A stretch of 47,938 nt of DNA, taken from positions 1-47,938 of the forward strand of contig CADAND010000013.1 in assembly GCA_902789245.1 (NCBI GenBank), written 5' to 3'. The DNA is from an uncultured Bacteroidia bacterium (GTDB lineage: Bacteria > Bacteroidota > Bacteroidia > Bacteroidales > UBA932). The notes beneath the pieces were generated by a model. It did not search any database. It had not been told where the DNA came from and worked only from the letters and a program-made list of their open reading frames with translations. Positions within the stretch are counted from its first letter, which is position 1, and every line of letters starts with the position of its first letter. Made by a program: the position numbers and the translations under genes. This document shows positions 39,848 through 47,923 of this stretch, in pieces.

Positions 39848-39922
39848 GCTGGGTTCGTATAACGGTTAGTACTCGAGATTCTCAATCTCGCAATAGGAGT
39901 TCGATTCTCCTACCCAGTACCA
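39848..39922 (+). tRNA. tRNA-Glu (anticodon CTC)
   Basis: All four stems fold. The acceptor arm is GCTGGGT with ACCCAGT, giving a G1-U72 wobble. The D stem is GTAT with GTAC (G-C, T-A, A-T, T-G). The anticodon stem is CGAGA/TCTCG with loop TTCTCAA, so the anticodon is CTC, reading GAG. The T stem AGGAG/CTCCT has loop TTCGATT. Discriminator A (39919) and an encoded CCA (39920-39922) follow. Confidence 0.95.
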
Positions 39923-39926
39923 GAGA

Positions 39927-39951
39927 GGCTCGCCATCAGGCGGGCCTTTTT
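39927..39951 (+). terminator. Terminator of tRNA-Glu
   Basis: GGCTCGCC (39927-39934) pairs with GGCGGGCC (39939-39946), 8 bp with one G-T, loop ATCA, followed by TTTTT. Confidence 0.85.
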
Positions 39952-39957
39952 CATTTT

Positions 39958-41577
39958 TCAGTCGATGGGATCGACATCGGGGTAGGTGCCCCGGGCGAGG
40001 GTGTCGAGGAGGGCGGCCTTGCGGGCGGCGAGCTCGCGGTCGCGCGAGAGGAAGTGGCGTGCGAGCACCTCGCCGCTTCCCTGGCGTCGCACTTCGACGA
40101 GCCGCGTGTAGGGTGGGAAGCCGAACTGGCGTCGCTCCTCAAGTAGTTCGTCGGGGCCGCGCGAGCCGTCGAAACGGGCGGGTACGGCCGTCTGGACGAT
40201 GACGCGCGGGGCGAACTGTGCCAGCGTGCCGAGCAGCTGCGCCGCGCGCTCGTCGGCGCGGAAATCGTCGCGCGAGACCAGGGCGTCGGCCTGCAGCACG
40301 GCGAGCAGCGCAACGTCCGGTGCACCCTCGCGCTTCAGCGAGTTAAGGGTGCTGACGCGGATGTCCCGTCCGGGAAAGAGCGCGGCGATCTCTTCCTGCA
40401 GCGGCTCGGGCTTCTCCCAGCCGCGGATCAGCAGCACCGGAGCGTCGGTCTGGCGGACCGCCTCGATCAGTTTTCGGGAGAAGGTGCCGACGAGGCCGTT
40501 CTTGCGGCGCTCGGCGGCGAGGTCGATGACTTCGGCCGGGGATTCGCCGGACGGGCCGGCGAATGGGGAAGGGGTGCCGGCGAGGGCGTATTTCCCCAGC
40601 TTGACATTGAGCAGCGTCTCCAGCGAGGGGACGGCGGCGCCGAGCAGGACGCGGGCGCCGTGGATGCCCGCTAGGGCGATGGCGGCGTCGCGGCCGTGAT
40701 AGCGCGGTGCCGGATCGGCCTGTTTGTAGGCCGGATCCTGCTCCTCGTCCACGACGACGAGACCCAGCGAGCGGAAGGGGAGGAAGAGCGCGGAGCGCGT
40801 GCCGAGGATGAGGGTGGGCGCGCCGCGGCGCAGACGCTCGGCGGCGGCGCGGCGCTGCACCGGCGTCCGGCCGGAGTGGAAAAGCTGCAGCAGCGAGCCG
40901 AATTCAGGCGCGAAGAGCGCCTCCAGGCGGTCGCAGAAAGCGATTTCTGGCGTCAGGACCAGGACCTGGCGTCCGGCGGAGAGGGCTTCCCGCAGCGCAG
41001 GCAGATAATCCTCCCGTCGCGTTGCGGCCGTCAATACCTGCGGTTTGCCGGATTCTTCGCTTCGCTCAGAAAGACATGTACGGTCATTCCGGGCCTGCTC
41101 CGGAATCCCGTACCCTTCAATTTCCTTCGCCAGCGCATCCCGTTCGGAGCTCAGCCGCGCCAGGACGCGCTCGCTGTGCCGACCCGCAAGCTGCGCCTCC
41201 TTCTTCGCGAGCCGCTCGCGCAGCCGCGCCAAGATGTCGGCAGCCGTCTGCTCGCTGCGCTGCTTGAGCAGTGGATACGCCGCCTTGTACACCTCTCCCA
41301 GCGTGCAGAGATAGTATCCTGCGAGAAACTCCCAGAAGCGAAGCTCCGCCGCCGTGACGGCAGGCAGTTCGTCCTGCACGGCTACGATGTCCTGGATGCG
41401 CTCCGGCGGCAGGTCAGGGCGCGCGAGCACCTGCCAGACCACACCGTCGTAGCGGTGAGCTCCGAGCTCGACGCAGACACGCCGCCCGGGCTCCAGCGGG
41501 ACGGGAGAACTGTAGGTGGGGATCCACCGGAGTCTGACCGGCAGGAGAACCTGGATGTATGTCCGTGCTGCCGTCAT
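39958..41577 (-). CDS. priA: Degenerate PriA-like protein (primosomal protein N')
   Basis: The 539-residue protein aligns by eye along the length of PriA (about 730-820 residues). It has the N-terminal DNA-binding domain (YIQVLLPVRLRW, VCVELGAHRYDGVVW), then ALSAGRQVLVLTPEI, GTRSALFLPFRSLGLVVVDE and GAAVPSLETL. The Walker A motif (usually GVTGSGKT) is replaced by AATRRED with no lysine, motif II DEEH is DEEQ, the eight zinc cysteines and their domain are absent, and QVAGRAGR is lost. Residues about 155-178 are translated repeat DNA. It is probably not an ATP-driven helicase. The start at 41577 lies 13 bases after the msrA stop; an ATG at 41631 overlaps msrA. Confidence 0.8.
   Translation of the reverse strand: MTAARTYIQVLLPVRLRWIPTYSSPVPLEPGRRVCVELGAHRYDGVVWQVLARPDLPPERIQDIVAVQDELPAVTAAELRFWEFLAGYYLCTLGEVYKAAYPLLKQRSEQTAADILARLRERLAKKEAQLAGRHSERVLARLSSERDALAKEIEGYGIPEQARNDRTCLSERSEESGKPQVLTAATRREDYLPALREALSAGRQVLVLTPEIAFCDRLEALFAPEFGSLLQLFHSGRTPVQRRAAAERLRRGAPTLILGTRSALFLPFRSLGLVVVDEEQDPAYKQADPAPRYHGRDAAIALAGIHGARVLLGAAVPSLETLLNVKLGKYALAGTPSPFAGPSGESPAEVIDLAAERRKNGLVGTFSRKLIEAVRQTDAPVLLIRGWEKPEPLQEEIAALFPGRDIRVSTLNSLKREGAPDVALLAVLQADALVSRDDFRADERAAQLLGTLAQFAPRVIVQTAVPARFDGSRGPDELLEERRQFGFPPYTRLVEVRRQGSGEVLARHFLSRDRELAARKAALLDTLARGTYPDVDPID
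41044..41112. repeat. REP-like units inside the PriA-like gene
   Basis: Two units of the GTCAT...ATCT family lie here: GTCATTCCGGG...CCGGAAT at the right, and a CTTTCTGAGCGAAGCGAAG type (minus strand) at the left. They are translated as GIPEQARNDRTCLSERSEES, just upstream of where motif I should be. Confidence 0.75.
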
Positions 41578-41590
41578 GTCCGGAAGGGGA

Positions 41591-42115
41591 TTAATCGGTG
41601 TCGCCGGCTGCTTCGTTGGCGGTGCGGGCAAACTCCATCAGGGCCGGCGAAATGTGGCAGTAGCCCTGCGGGTTCTTGTCCAGGTAGTCCTGGTGCTCCT
41701 CCTCGGCCCGGTAGAAATTCTTGAGCGGCTTGACTTCCACGACCAGCGGCGCCTTGAGCTCGCCGGAGACGCGGTCGTAGATCCGCTGGATGGCGGGCAG
41801 GTCGGCAGGGTCGGTATAGTAGATGCCGGTGCGGTAGCGGGTGCCTTCGTCCCCGCCCTGCTTGTTGAGGCTGGTGGGGTCGATGGCCTTGAAATAGACC
41901 TGGATCAGGCGGTCCAGACCGAGCACGTCGGGGTCATAGACCACATGCACGGTCTCTGCGTAGCCGGTCCGGTCCGTATAGACCTCCCGGTAGGTGGGAT
42001 GCGAAATATTGCCGTTGGCGTAGCCGGTCTCAGTCTTGACGATGCCTCGGACGTGCTTGAGGTAGTGCTCGGCGCCCCAGAAGCAGCCGGCTGCCAGATA
42101 AATCTCTTTTGTCAT
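41591..42115 (-). CDS. msrA: Peptide methionine sulfoxide reductase A
   Basis: The 174-residue enzyme reduces methionine-S-sulfoxide in proteins. The active-site motif is GCFWGAEHYL (catalytic Cys near residue 11), with TGYANG, HPTYREVYT, EVYFKAIDP-type and GTRYRTGIYY segments typical of MsrA. It has no signal peptide, so it is cytoplasmic. TAATTTTG on the minus strand (42120-42127) ends four bases before the ATG, suggesting a leaderless mRNA. The PriA-like gene follows after 13 bases, probably on the same transcript. Confidence 0.96.
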   Translation of the reverse strand: MTKEIYLAAGCFWGAEHYLKHVRGIVKTETGYANGNISHPTYREVYTDRTGYAETVHVVYDPDVLGLDRLIQVYFKAIDPTSLNKQGGDEGTRYRTGIYYTDPADLPAIQRIYDRVSGELKAPLVVEVKPLKNFYRAEEEHQDYLDKNPQGYCHISPALMEFARTANEAAGDTD

Positions 42116-42119
42116 AATG

Positions 42120-42171
42120 CAAAATTACACGCAAAGGAAGAAAAAAGCAAGTTTATTTTTTTGTAAATTCG
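42120..42171. promoter_or_regulatory. Divergent promoters: msrA and flavodoxin
   Basis: TAATTTTG on the minus strand (42120-42127) lies four bases from the msrA ATG. TAAATTCG on the plus strand (42164-42171) is a one-mismatch -7 box for the flavodoxin gene. Confidence 0.55.
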
Positions 42172-42207
42172 TAGCCGGAAAACAAACAAATGACGTATCC
42201 ATATAGT

Positions 42208-42996
42208 ATGAAACATTTTATGATGATGGCAGCAACGCTGCTCCTGCTCGTCTCCTGCGGCGAGAAAAAAGATTCCAAGACCCTGGTCCTCTATTATTCA
42301 CAAGGCGGCACGACGAAACTCGTCGCCGAGGCGATCCAGCAGGCGCTTGGCGCCGACATCGAGGAGATCCTTCCGGTCGATCCGTACGATCCTGACTTCG
42401 GGGCGACCGTCGCGCGCGGCCAGAAAGAGATGAGCGAGGGGAATTTCCCGGAGCTCCAGCCGATCCAGGCAAATGTCCAGGACTATGACGTCATCTTCCT
42501 GGGCTATCCCGTCTGGTTCGGTACCTACGCCAACCCGATTGAGACCCTGTTGAATACCGTGGATTTCAGCGGCAAGCAGGTGGTTCCGTTCTGCTCCTTC
42601 GGCAGCGGTGGCCTGAATACCAGCTCCAAGGCCATTGCCGCGAAGCTGCCCGATGCGACCGTCCTGCCGGGCTACGGCGTGCGCGCCGCCCGCGCTGCGG
42701 CCATTCCCGCGGAGGTCGAATCCTTCCTGAAGGCCGGCGGCTTCCTCGCCGGCGAGTATGTGAAGCCGGCCGACTTCCCGGCCCCGCATGCGGTCTCCGA
42801 GGATGAGTCCGCGCTCTTCGACGCGGCCGTCAGCACTTATCCGATGATCCGCGCCAAGGCGACCGAAGTCGCAGGCCGCGAGGTGCAGAACGGCATGGAG
42901 TACCTCTTCACCGCCCAGGAAAACGGCGGTACCATCCAGGTCTGTGTCCTCGTTGAGGACGGTAAGGACCCTGTTTTCACGCAGGTCCTCCGATAA
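42208..42996 (+). CDS. Flavodoxin-like lipoprotein
   Basis: This 262-residue lipoprotein has signal MKHFMMMAATLLLLVSCG with the lipidated Cys at 17. It is followed by a flavodoxin fold: LVLYYSQGGTTKLVAEAI holds the FMN phosphate loop, and FLGYPVWFGTYANP the isoalloxazine loop. The C-terminal 90 residues form an added domain. It probably binds FMN and moves electrons or reduces quinones outside the cytoplasmic membrane. An ATG at 42190 adds six residues; 42208 gives the better signal. It precedes the acyl-CoA synthetase by 35 bases. Divergence from msrA suggests redox roles on both sides. Confidence 0.85.
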   Translation: MKHFMMMAATLLLLVSCGEKKDSKTLVLYYSQGGTTKLVAEAIQQALGADIEEILPVDPYDPDFGATVARGQKEMSEGNFPELQPIQANVQDYDVIFLGYPVWFGTYANPIETLLNTVDFSGKQVVPFCSFGSGGLNTSSKAIAAKLPDATVLPGYGVRAARAAAIPAEVESFLKAGGFLAGEYVKPADFPAPHAVSEDESALFDAAVSTYPMIRAKATEVAGREVQNGMEYLFTAQENGGTIQVCVLVEDGKDPVFTQVLR

Positions 42997-43031
42997 GTCC
43001 GGACGTTTGACTAAAACCTGCAGACCTGACG

Positions 43032-44765
43032 ATGAACCTTCACAAAAACTACCCCGTCTATAAAACGACTTTTATCGATGACATGCGCTCCCTCGTGGAG
43101 GAGGCTGCTGCCAATTTCCCCGACCGGACGGCGCTGTCGTACAAAGTGCACCCTTCCGACACCGAGGTTGTACGGGTAGGTTTCCCGCAGTGGCGCGACG
43201 ATGTCCGCAACCTGGGAACGGCCTTGATAGAAAAGGGCTTCCGGGAGAAGAACATTGCCCTCATCGGTGAGAATTCCTACGGCTGGTGCTGCGCCTTCTT
43301 CGCAATCATGGCCACCGGCTCCGTGGTCGTTCCCATCGACAAGGAGCTTCCTGCCGAGGACATCGCGGGAATCATGGATGCGACAGGATGTGTCGCGGCG
43401 ATCATTGGCAAGTCCGCCCGGGGCAAATGCGAAACTTTGCTGTCCGGGGACAGCTGCCCGACCGTCCGGACGGTCGTTCTCGTCGAGCCCGCCGCGGACG
43501 CCTCCTTCCCGGGCCGTGAGCTCTGCTCGCTGCAGCAACTCGAATCCGAGGGCGCCGCGCTGTTTGCCGCCGGGAACAACGCTTACTATGACTATAAGAT
43601 CGACCCGCACCGCCTGGCCTCCATCGTGTACACCTCCGGCACCACGGGCAAGGGCAAGGGCGTTATGCTCTCGCAGGCGAATATCGGCCTGGACATGACC
43701 CTGGGCATGTATAATTTCGACATCACGCGCAAGTCGCTGCATGTCCTCCCGCCGCACCACACCTTCGGCTCCACCGTCAACTATGTCGGCCATCTCTCGC
43801 AGGGTTGCGAGGTCTACATTTCCAGCGGCCTCAAGCATGTCAGCGACGAGATCCGCGAGCAGCACCCCACGCACCTGATCCTGGTTCCCGCCTTCCTGGA
43901 AGTAATGAACCGGAAGATCTGGGAGGGCGCCCGCAAGAGCGGGAAGCTGGGTCTGCTGAAGGCGATGATGGCCGTCAGCAACGGCCTGCGCAAGGTCGGT
44001 ATCGACGTGCGCCGCAAGCTGTTCAAGAGTGTCCTGGAGCCGTTCGGCGGCAAACTGGAGCTCGTCATCTGCGGCGGCGCCAAGTTGGATGAGGACATCA
44101 TTCGCACCTTCGATGCCATCGGCATCACCGTGCTCAACGGCTACGGCATTACTGAGTGCTCGCCGCTGATTTCGGCGAATCGCAACAAATACCAGAAGCC
44201 CGGCAGCGTGGGCCTGCCCATCATGGCCTGCCGCGTCAAGATCGACGCGCCGGATGCCAACGGCGAAGGCGAGATCTGCGTCAAGGGCCCCAACGTCATG
44301 CTCGGCTACTACAACAACCCCGAGGCCACGGCCGAGGCTTTCGACAAGGACGGCTTCTTCCATACCGGCGACTACGGCCGCCTGGACGAGGAAGGCTGGA
44401 TCTACATCACCGGCCGCAAGAAGAACCTGATCATCCTGTCCAACGGCAAGAACGTCTATCCGGAGGAGCTGGAAGCGGATATCCAGAAAATCGGGGGCGT
44501 GGCGGAAGTGGTGGTCTATGCCGGCGAGAGCCGCGTGAACAAGGACAAGGAGACCATCGTCGCCGAGATCTTCCCGGACGCCGACGCCATCCAGGCGCTG
44601 GGTGTCCAGGATCCCCAGGCCTATTTCGAGGAGCAGATCAAGAAACTCAACGCCAAGCTGCCGCCCTACAAGATCATCAAGCGGGTCAAGCTCCGGGACG
44701 TCGAGTTCCAGAAGAACACCTCTCGCAAGATCGTCCGCTTCACCATCGACAAGACGCTCGACTGA
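43032..44765 (+). CDS. AMP-dependent acyl-CoA synthetase (long-chain type)
   Basis: The 577-residue adenylate-forming enzyme activates a carboxylic acid to acyl-CoA. Motifs are YTSGTTGKGKGVMLS (P-loop, about 197-211), GYGITECSP (A5), GEICVKGPNVMLGYY, HTGDYGRLDEEGWIYITGR (A7/A8 hinge) and the C-terminal Lys in KNTSRKIVR. It is typical of FadD-like synthetases without membrane segments. Exact chain length is not predictable. It lies between the flavodoxin lipoprotein and an APH-like kinase gene, probably in one transcript. Confidence 0.92.
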   Translation: MNLHKNYPVYKTTFIDDMRSLVEEAAANFPDRTALSYKVHPSDTEVVRVGFPQWRDDVRNLGTALIEKGFREKNIALIGENSYGWCCAFFAIMATGSVVVPIDKELPAEDIAGIMDATGCVAAIIGKSARGKCETLLSGDSCPTVRTVVLVEPAADASFPGRELCSLQQLESEGAALFAAGNNAYYDYKIDPHRLASIVYTSGTTGKGKGVMLSQANIGLDMTLGMYNFDITRKSLHVLPPHHTFGSTVNYVGHLSQGCEVYISSGLKHVSDEIREQHPTHLILVPAFLEVMNRKIWEGARKSGKLGLLKAMMAVSNGLRKVGIDVRRKLFKSVLEPFGGKLELVICGGAKLDEDIIRTFDAIGITVLNGYGITECSPLISANRNKYQKPGSVGLPIMACRVKIDAPDANGEGEICVKGPNVMLGYYNNPEATAEAFDKDGFFHTGDYGRLDEEGWIYITGRKKNLIILSNGKNVYPEELEADIQKIGGVAEVVVYAGESRVNKDKETIVAEIFPDADAIQALGVQDPQAYFEEQIKKLNAKLPPYKIIKRVKLRDVEFQKNTSRKIVRFTIDKTLD

Positions 44766-44776
44766 GCTGATTAAGT

Positions 44777-45637
44777 ATGAGCCGGTATCCGCAAATCGAC
44801 CTCAGTGAATGGACCCAGGTGGGCGAAGGCTACAATGGGCAGGCCTTCGTGTCCGATGCGCATCCTGGCGTCATGCTGAAGCTGGTCCGTCGGGAAATGG
44901 GCGCCGCCGGCAAAGTTGAGCAGGAATTCCGCGCCGCGAAGACGGCCTATGAGATCGGCCTCCCGACCCCGCAGGTGTATGAGATCGTGCGGGATGGAGA
45001 GGATCACGGGTACCTCTGCCAGATTGTCGCGGGCAAGAAATCCTTCGCCCGCCTGTGCGCCGACCAGCCGGAGCGCATCCCGGAACTGGCCGCCCGCATG
45101 GCCGAATACGGACATGCGCTGCATGCCACGACTATCGGGACGAGCGGCAGTGTTCCTTGCATGAAAGAGCTGCTGCTGACCGCGCTGGCGGATTCGGTCC
45201 TGGTCACGGAGGCGCAGCGGGCGCTGCTGAAAGAGAAGGTGCTGGCCATGCCGGACGAGCGGACCTGCCTGCATGGCGACTTCCAGCCGGGCAACCTGCT
45301 CCTTGCGGAAGGAAAGTATTATTGGATCGACCTGGGCTGGCTGGCGCAGGGCTGGTACATGATGGACCTGGCGCACCTCTACAAGATGATGGTGGAGGAC
45401 AGCGTCATCCCGCAGGTGCAGGACCTGACACACATGACCCGCGAGCAGATGCTCGCGTTCTGGGACGCCTTCGCCCGCGCCTATACGGGGCGGGACGACA
45501 TCGAAAAGCTCAATCGCGAACTCCTGCCCTATGCGGTGCTGGACGTCATCCGCACGTTCCATCTCCACGCCCCTGACAACCCGGATCTTGTCGCCTTCCT
45601 GAAATCCTGGATCGCCCGGATCCTGGAGACGGCGTAA
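44777..45637 (+). CDS. APH-like phosphotransferase (TIGR02172-type), copy 1
   Basis: A 286-residue kinase-fold protein. The Brenner motif HGDFQPGN holds the catalytic Asp, and YWIDLGW the metal Asp. The N-terminal lobe has GEGYNGQAFVSD and the lysine VMLKLV. It resembles the Fibrobacter-type paralogous phosphotransferase family, whose substrates are unknown. There is no reason to call it antibiotic resistance. It is followed after 15 bases by a convergent paralogue. Confidence 0.82.
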   Translation: MSRYPQIDLSEWTQVGEGYNGQAFVSDAHPGVMLKLVRREMGAAGKVEQEFRAAKTAYEIGLPTPQVYEIVRDGEDHGYLCQIVAGKKSFARLCADQPERIPELAARMAEYGHALHATTIGTSGSVPCMKELLLTALADSVLVTEAQRALLKEKVLAMPDERTCLHGDFQPGNLLLAEGKYYWIDLGWLAQGWYMMDLAHLYKMMVEDSVIPQVQDLTHMTREQMLAFWDAFARAYTGRDDIEKLNRELLPYAVLDVIRTFHLHAPDNPDLVAFLKSWIARILETA

Positions 45638-45652
45638 AGTTCACTCGGACGT

Positions 45653-46516
45653 TTATTCTTTTGGAACGGCCTGCTCCAGAAACTGTTCTATCCGCCGGAA
45701 GGCGTCTTCCGGCAGGGCGCAATGGTAGGCCATGTCATAGACATAGGGCACCTTGACGGCATAGTAGGGGACCAGCCGCTGGGTGTATTCCCCGAGGATC
45801 CGGGGGTCCGACGTGCCCAGATAGGCCGGCAGGAAGTAGTTCCAGTGTGCTTTCATCTGCTCCGGAGTAATGTGGAACAACGTCCGGGCGCGTTCTTCGC
45901 TCATTCTTTGGCCCATGATCCACATGATGCTCAGATCCCATTCCGGGGTGCCGTGGCTGAACTCACCCACGTCGATCCACAGCGTGCGCTCCCCGTCGGT
46001 GATGATATTGCCGATCTGGAGGTCTCCGTGCAGGCAGGTGGGGGTGTCCGGAACCGTCTCCAGGAAGGCCAGGGCCCTCTGTTTGAACGTTTCCGTGACC
46101 AGCTTCTTCTCCTGGTAGAAACGGGTGAGGGCTTCCTTGTAGGAGCGAAGCTGGCCGGGCGCCACCGGCGTAGCGTGAAGCTTCTTGGCCCAGCCGGCAA
46201 AAGTGAGGGAGATTTCTTCCAGACGTTCGGGCTCCTCGGAGATGATGCGCGTGAAGGAGCGCTTTCCCGGCACCAGCTCATATTCCGCCCCGTAGCGCTC
46301 TCCGTCCGTGACGAGCCGCAGGGGTTCGGGCGTCGGGAGGCCCATCTCGAAGACCGTGCGCGCCGTGTGGTATTCGGCCTTGGCCCTGTCCGCTTCAAAT
46401 CCGGGATTGTAGAGTTTAGCCAGCGTGTTGCGCGTTTTGTGGGTATAGGATACGGCGGTTCCGCCCTCTCCGGAGCGCACGTAGTCGCTCAATTCTATTT
46501 TCTGGTAATCGTCCAT
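45653..46516 (-). CDS. APH-like phosphotransferase (TIGR02172-type), copy 2
   Basis: The 287-residue paralogue of the gene at 44777 has GEGGTAVSYTH and LAKLYNPG in the N-lobe, the Brenner motif HGDLQIGN and TLWIDVGEF. Shared blocks with copy 1 include FEMGLPTPEPLRLV against YEIGLPTPQVYEIV. The upstream gene on the same strand is a nitroreductase, 40 bases away, so they are probably co-transcribed. Substrate unknown. Confidence 0.82.
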   Translation of the reverse strand: MDDYQKIELSDYVRSGEGGTAVSYTHKTRNTLAKLYNPGFEADRAKAEYHTARTVFEMGLPTPEPLRLVTDGERYGAEYELVPGKRSFTRIISEEPERLEEISLTFAGWAKKLHATPVAPGQLRSYKEALTRFYQEKKLVTETFKQRALAFLETVPDTPTCLHGDLQIGNIITDGERTLWIDVGEFSHGTPEWDLSIMWIMGQRMSEERARTLFHITPEQMKAHWNYFLPAYLGTSDPRILGEYTQRLVPYYAVKVPYVYDMAYHCALPEDAFRRIEQFLEQAVPKE

Positions 46517-46556
46517 AAATCAGTTAGTTGTATTGTTGTAATATACTTGTGAAGGG

Positions 46557-47231
46557 TTATTTCCAGCTGAAATGTTCTTTTCCGGCGCCGATTTCAAAGT
46601 GATACTTCACGATGCCCAGATCGATGTTCACATACCCCGCCATGGAGAACGAAGTCCTCGCTTCCACCACGTTCCCGGGGTGCAGGATGAATTTGAACTT
46701 CTGCTGGTTGACGGCCGTGGGGGCGAGCAGGGCCGCATCAAGTCCGTCTTTGAACCACTGGGGAGGGATGCCCTCGCATTCGTAGAAGTTCTCCGCCGCC
46801 TTCTGCGGGTGCTGTGTGCCCGGGGTGGCCCCATAGCCGAGGGCGATGACGCAATGAACCACGTCACCCTCGCGCAGGGTAAATGTGCCGGGTATTTTCT
46901 TGTAGGTCAGCCCCACCCAGCAGCTATTCAGTCCCAGTGTCTGCGCGAGCAGAACCAGTTCTTCGCCGAAATAGCCGATTTTCTCCTCGGTTTCCCTGTC
47001 CTTGGGCGCGGCCATCACGAAGTAGTTCCGCACGCCGGAAAACTGGCCGTACTTCCACATGCCGGTGGAGAAGGCCTTAGGCTCGTCCAGGACCAGCTGG
47101 ATATTCAGGCCGGCCTGGGCGTTGATGCGCCCGACAGCGTCCTTCAGGATGTCGACTTTCGCCGTTTCAATAGGCTGCTCGCTGTATTTTCGCACGGAAT
47201 GCCGTGCCTTGATTGCATCTATAAGTTCCAT
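46557..47231 (-). CDS. Nitroreductase family protein
   Basis: This 224-residue FMN-dependent oxidoreductase fold has MELIDAIKARHSVRKYSEQP (FMN-binding Arg region), GEELVLLAQTLGLNSCWVG and HCVIALGYGATPG. The C-terminal part (APTAVNQQKFKFIL) suggests the TM1586-like nitroreductase subgroup. The start at 47231 is the only ATG; the longer frame would need TTG at 47237. TATCTTTG on the minus strand (47251-47258) is the -7 box. Confidence 0.88.
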   Translation of the reverse strand: MELIDAIKARHSVRKYSEQPIETAKVDILKDAVGRINAQAGLNIQLVLDEPKAFSTGMWKYGQFSGVRNYFVMAAPKDRETEEKIGYFGEELVLLAQTLGLNSCWVGLTYKKIPGTFTLREGDVVHCVIALGYGATPGTQHPQKAAENFYECEGIPPQWFKDGLDAALLAPTAVNQQKFKFILHPGNVVEARTSFSMAGYVNIDLGIVKYHFEIGAGKEHFSWK

Positions 47232-47250
47232 TTTCAAATCGTTGCTTGCG

Positions 47251-47279
47251 CAAAGATAATTAAAAACTCCATATATTTG
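47251..47279. promoter_or_regulatory. Divergent promoters: nitroreductase and NAD(P)-binding protein
   Basis: TATCTTTG on the minus strand (47251-47258) lies 19 nt before the nitroreductase ATG. TATATTTG on the plus strand (47272-47279) lies five bases before the ATG at 47285. Confidence 0.65.
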
Positions 47280-47284
47280 TGACT

Positions 47285-47923
47285 ATGAAAGCATTGGTAC
47301 TGGGCGCAACGGGCGCCATCGGCAAAGACCTTGTGGATCTTCTGCTCAAGGACAATTCTGTGGAACGTGTGGACATCTTCGTCCGGAAGGAGGTGCGTGT
47401 TTCATCGGCCAAACTCGTCACCCACGTCGTGGACTTCGACCATCCGGAGCTGTGGGCCGACCAGCTCGTCGGCGACGTCCTGCTCTCGGCGCTGGGCACC
47501 ACCATCAAGGCTGCAGGCAGCCAGGAGGCCCAGTGGAAGGTTGATTACACCTATCAGTACAATGCCGCCAGGGCGGCGCGTGAAAACGGTGTGCCGACGT
47601 ATGTGCTGGTCTCCTCCGTGGGTGCCAGCGCGGAGTCCAAGGTTTTCTATACCCGCATGAAGGGCACTCTGGATGATGCCGTCCGGGAACTGGGTTTCCC
47701 CGGCTGCTATATTCTCCGGCCAACGTCCCTGATCCGGAAGGGAAGCGACCGCTTCGGTGAAAAGGCCGGGGTCGCGGTGCTGAAGGCGCTCAATGCCATC
47801 GGCATCTTGCGCAGTCTTGCCCCCATGCCCACCGAAGCCGTCGCCGCAGCCATGATCCGTCTTGCGAAATCCGGCCGCCAGGGCGCTGCGATCATCACCG
47901 GCCAGGACATCTTGAAGGCGTAG
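47285..47923 (+). CDS. NAD(P)-binding Rossmann protein (HTATIP2/YwnB-like)
   Basis: This 212-residue atypical SDR/NmrA-like protein has the nucleotide loop LGATGAIGKDL, VLVSSVGA and YTRMKGTLDDAV (the usual Tyr-x3-Lys is replaced by Y-x3-K spacing YTRMK), then ILRPTSLI. It is similar to oxidoreductase-like HTATIP2/TIP30 relatives; catalysis is uncertain. The start at 47285 is chosen over a GTG at 47279 because that GTG falls within the -7 box. The promoter-to-start distance suggests a leaderless mRNA. Confidence 0.85.
   Translation: MKALVLGATGAIGKDLVDLLLKDNSVERVDIFVRKEVRVSSAKLVTHVVDFDHPELWADQLVGDVLLSALGTTIKAAGSQEAQWKVDYTYQYNAARAARENGVPTYVLVSSVGASAESKVFYTRMKGTLDDAVRELGFPGCYILRPTSLIRKGSDRFGEKAGVAVLKALNAIGILRSLAPMPTEAVAAAMIRLAKSGRQGAAIITGQDILKA

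Noticed and set aside
37234-39885. Minus-strand open frame of 883 codons opposite glmM and the NamZ-like gene
   Set aside because: Shadow of two clear genes; low-complexity composition rich in His, Val, Ala and Asp.
41578-41631. Longer start for the PriA-like protein at 41631
   Set aside because: It would overlap the msrA coding end by 41 bases and add a Pro-rich segment unlike PriA; the conserved domain starts just after the ATG at 41577.
44777-46516. Aminoglycoside resistance genes
   Set aside because: Only the general kinase fold and Brenner motif are shared; the family has many small-molecule kinases and the context is metabolic.
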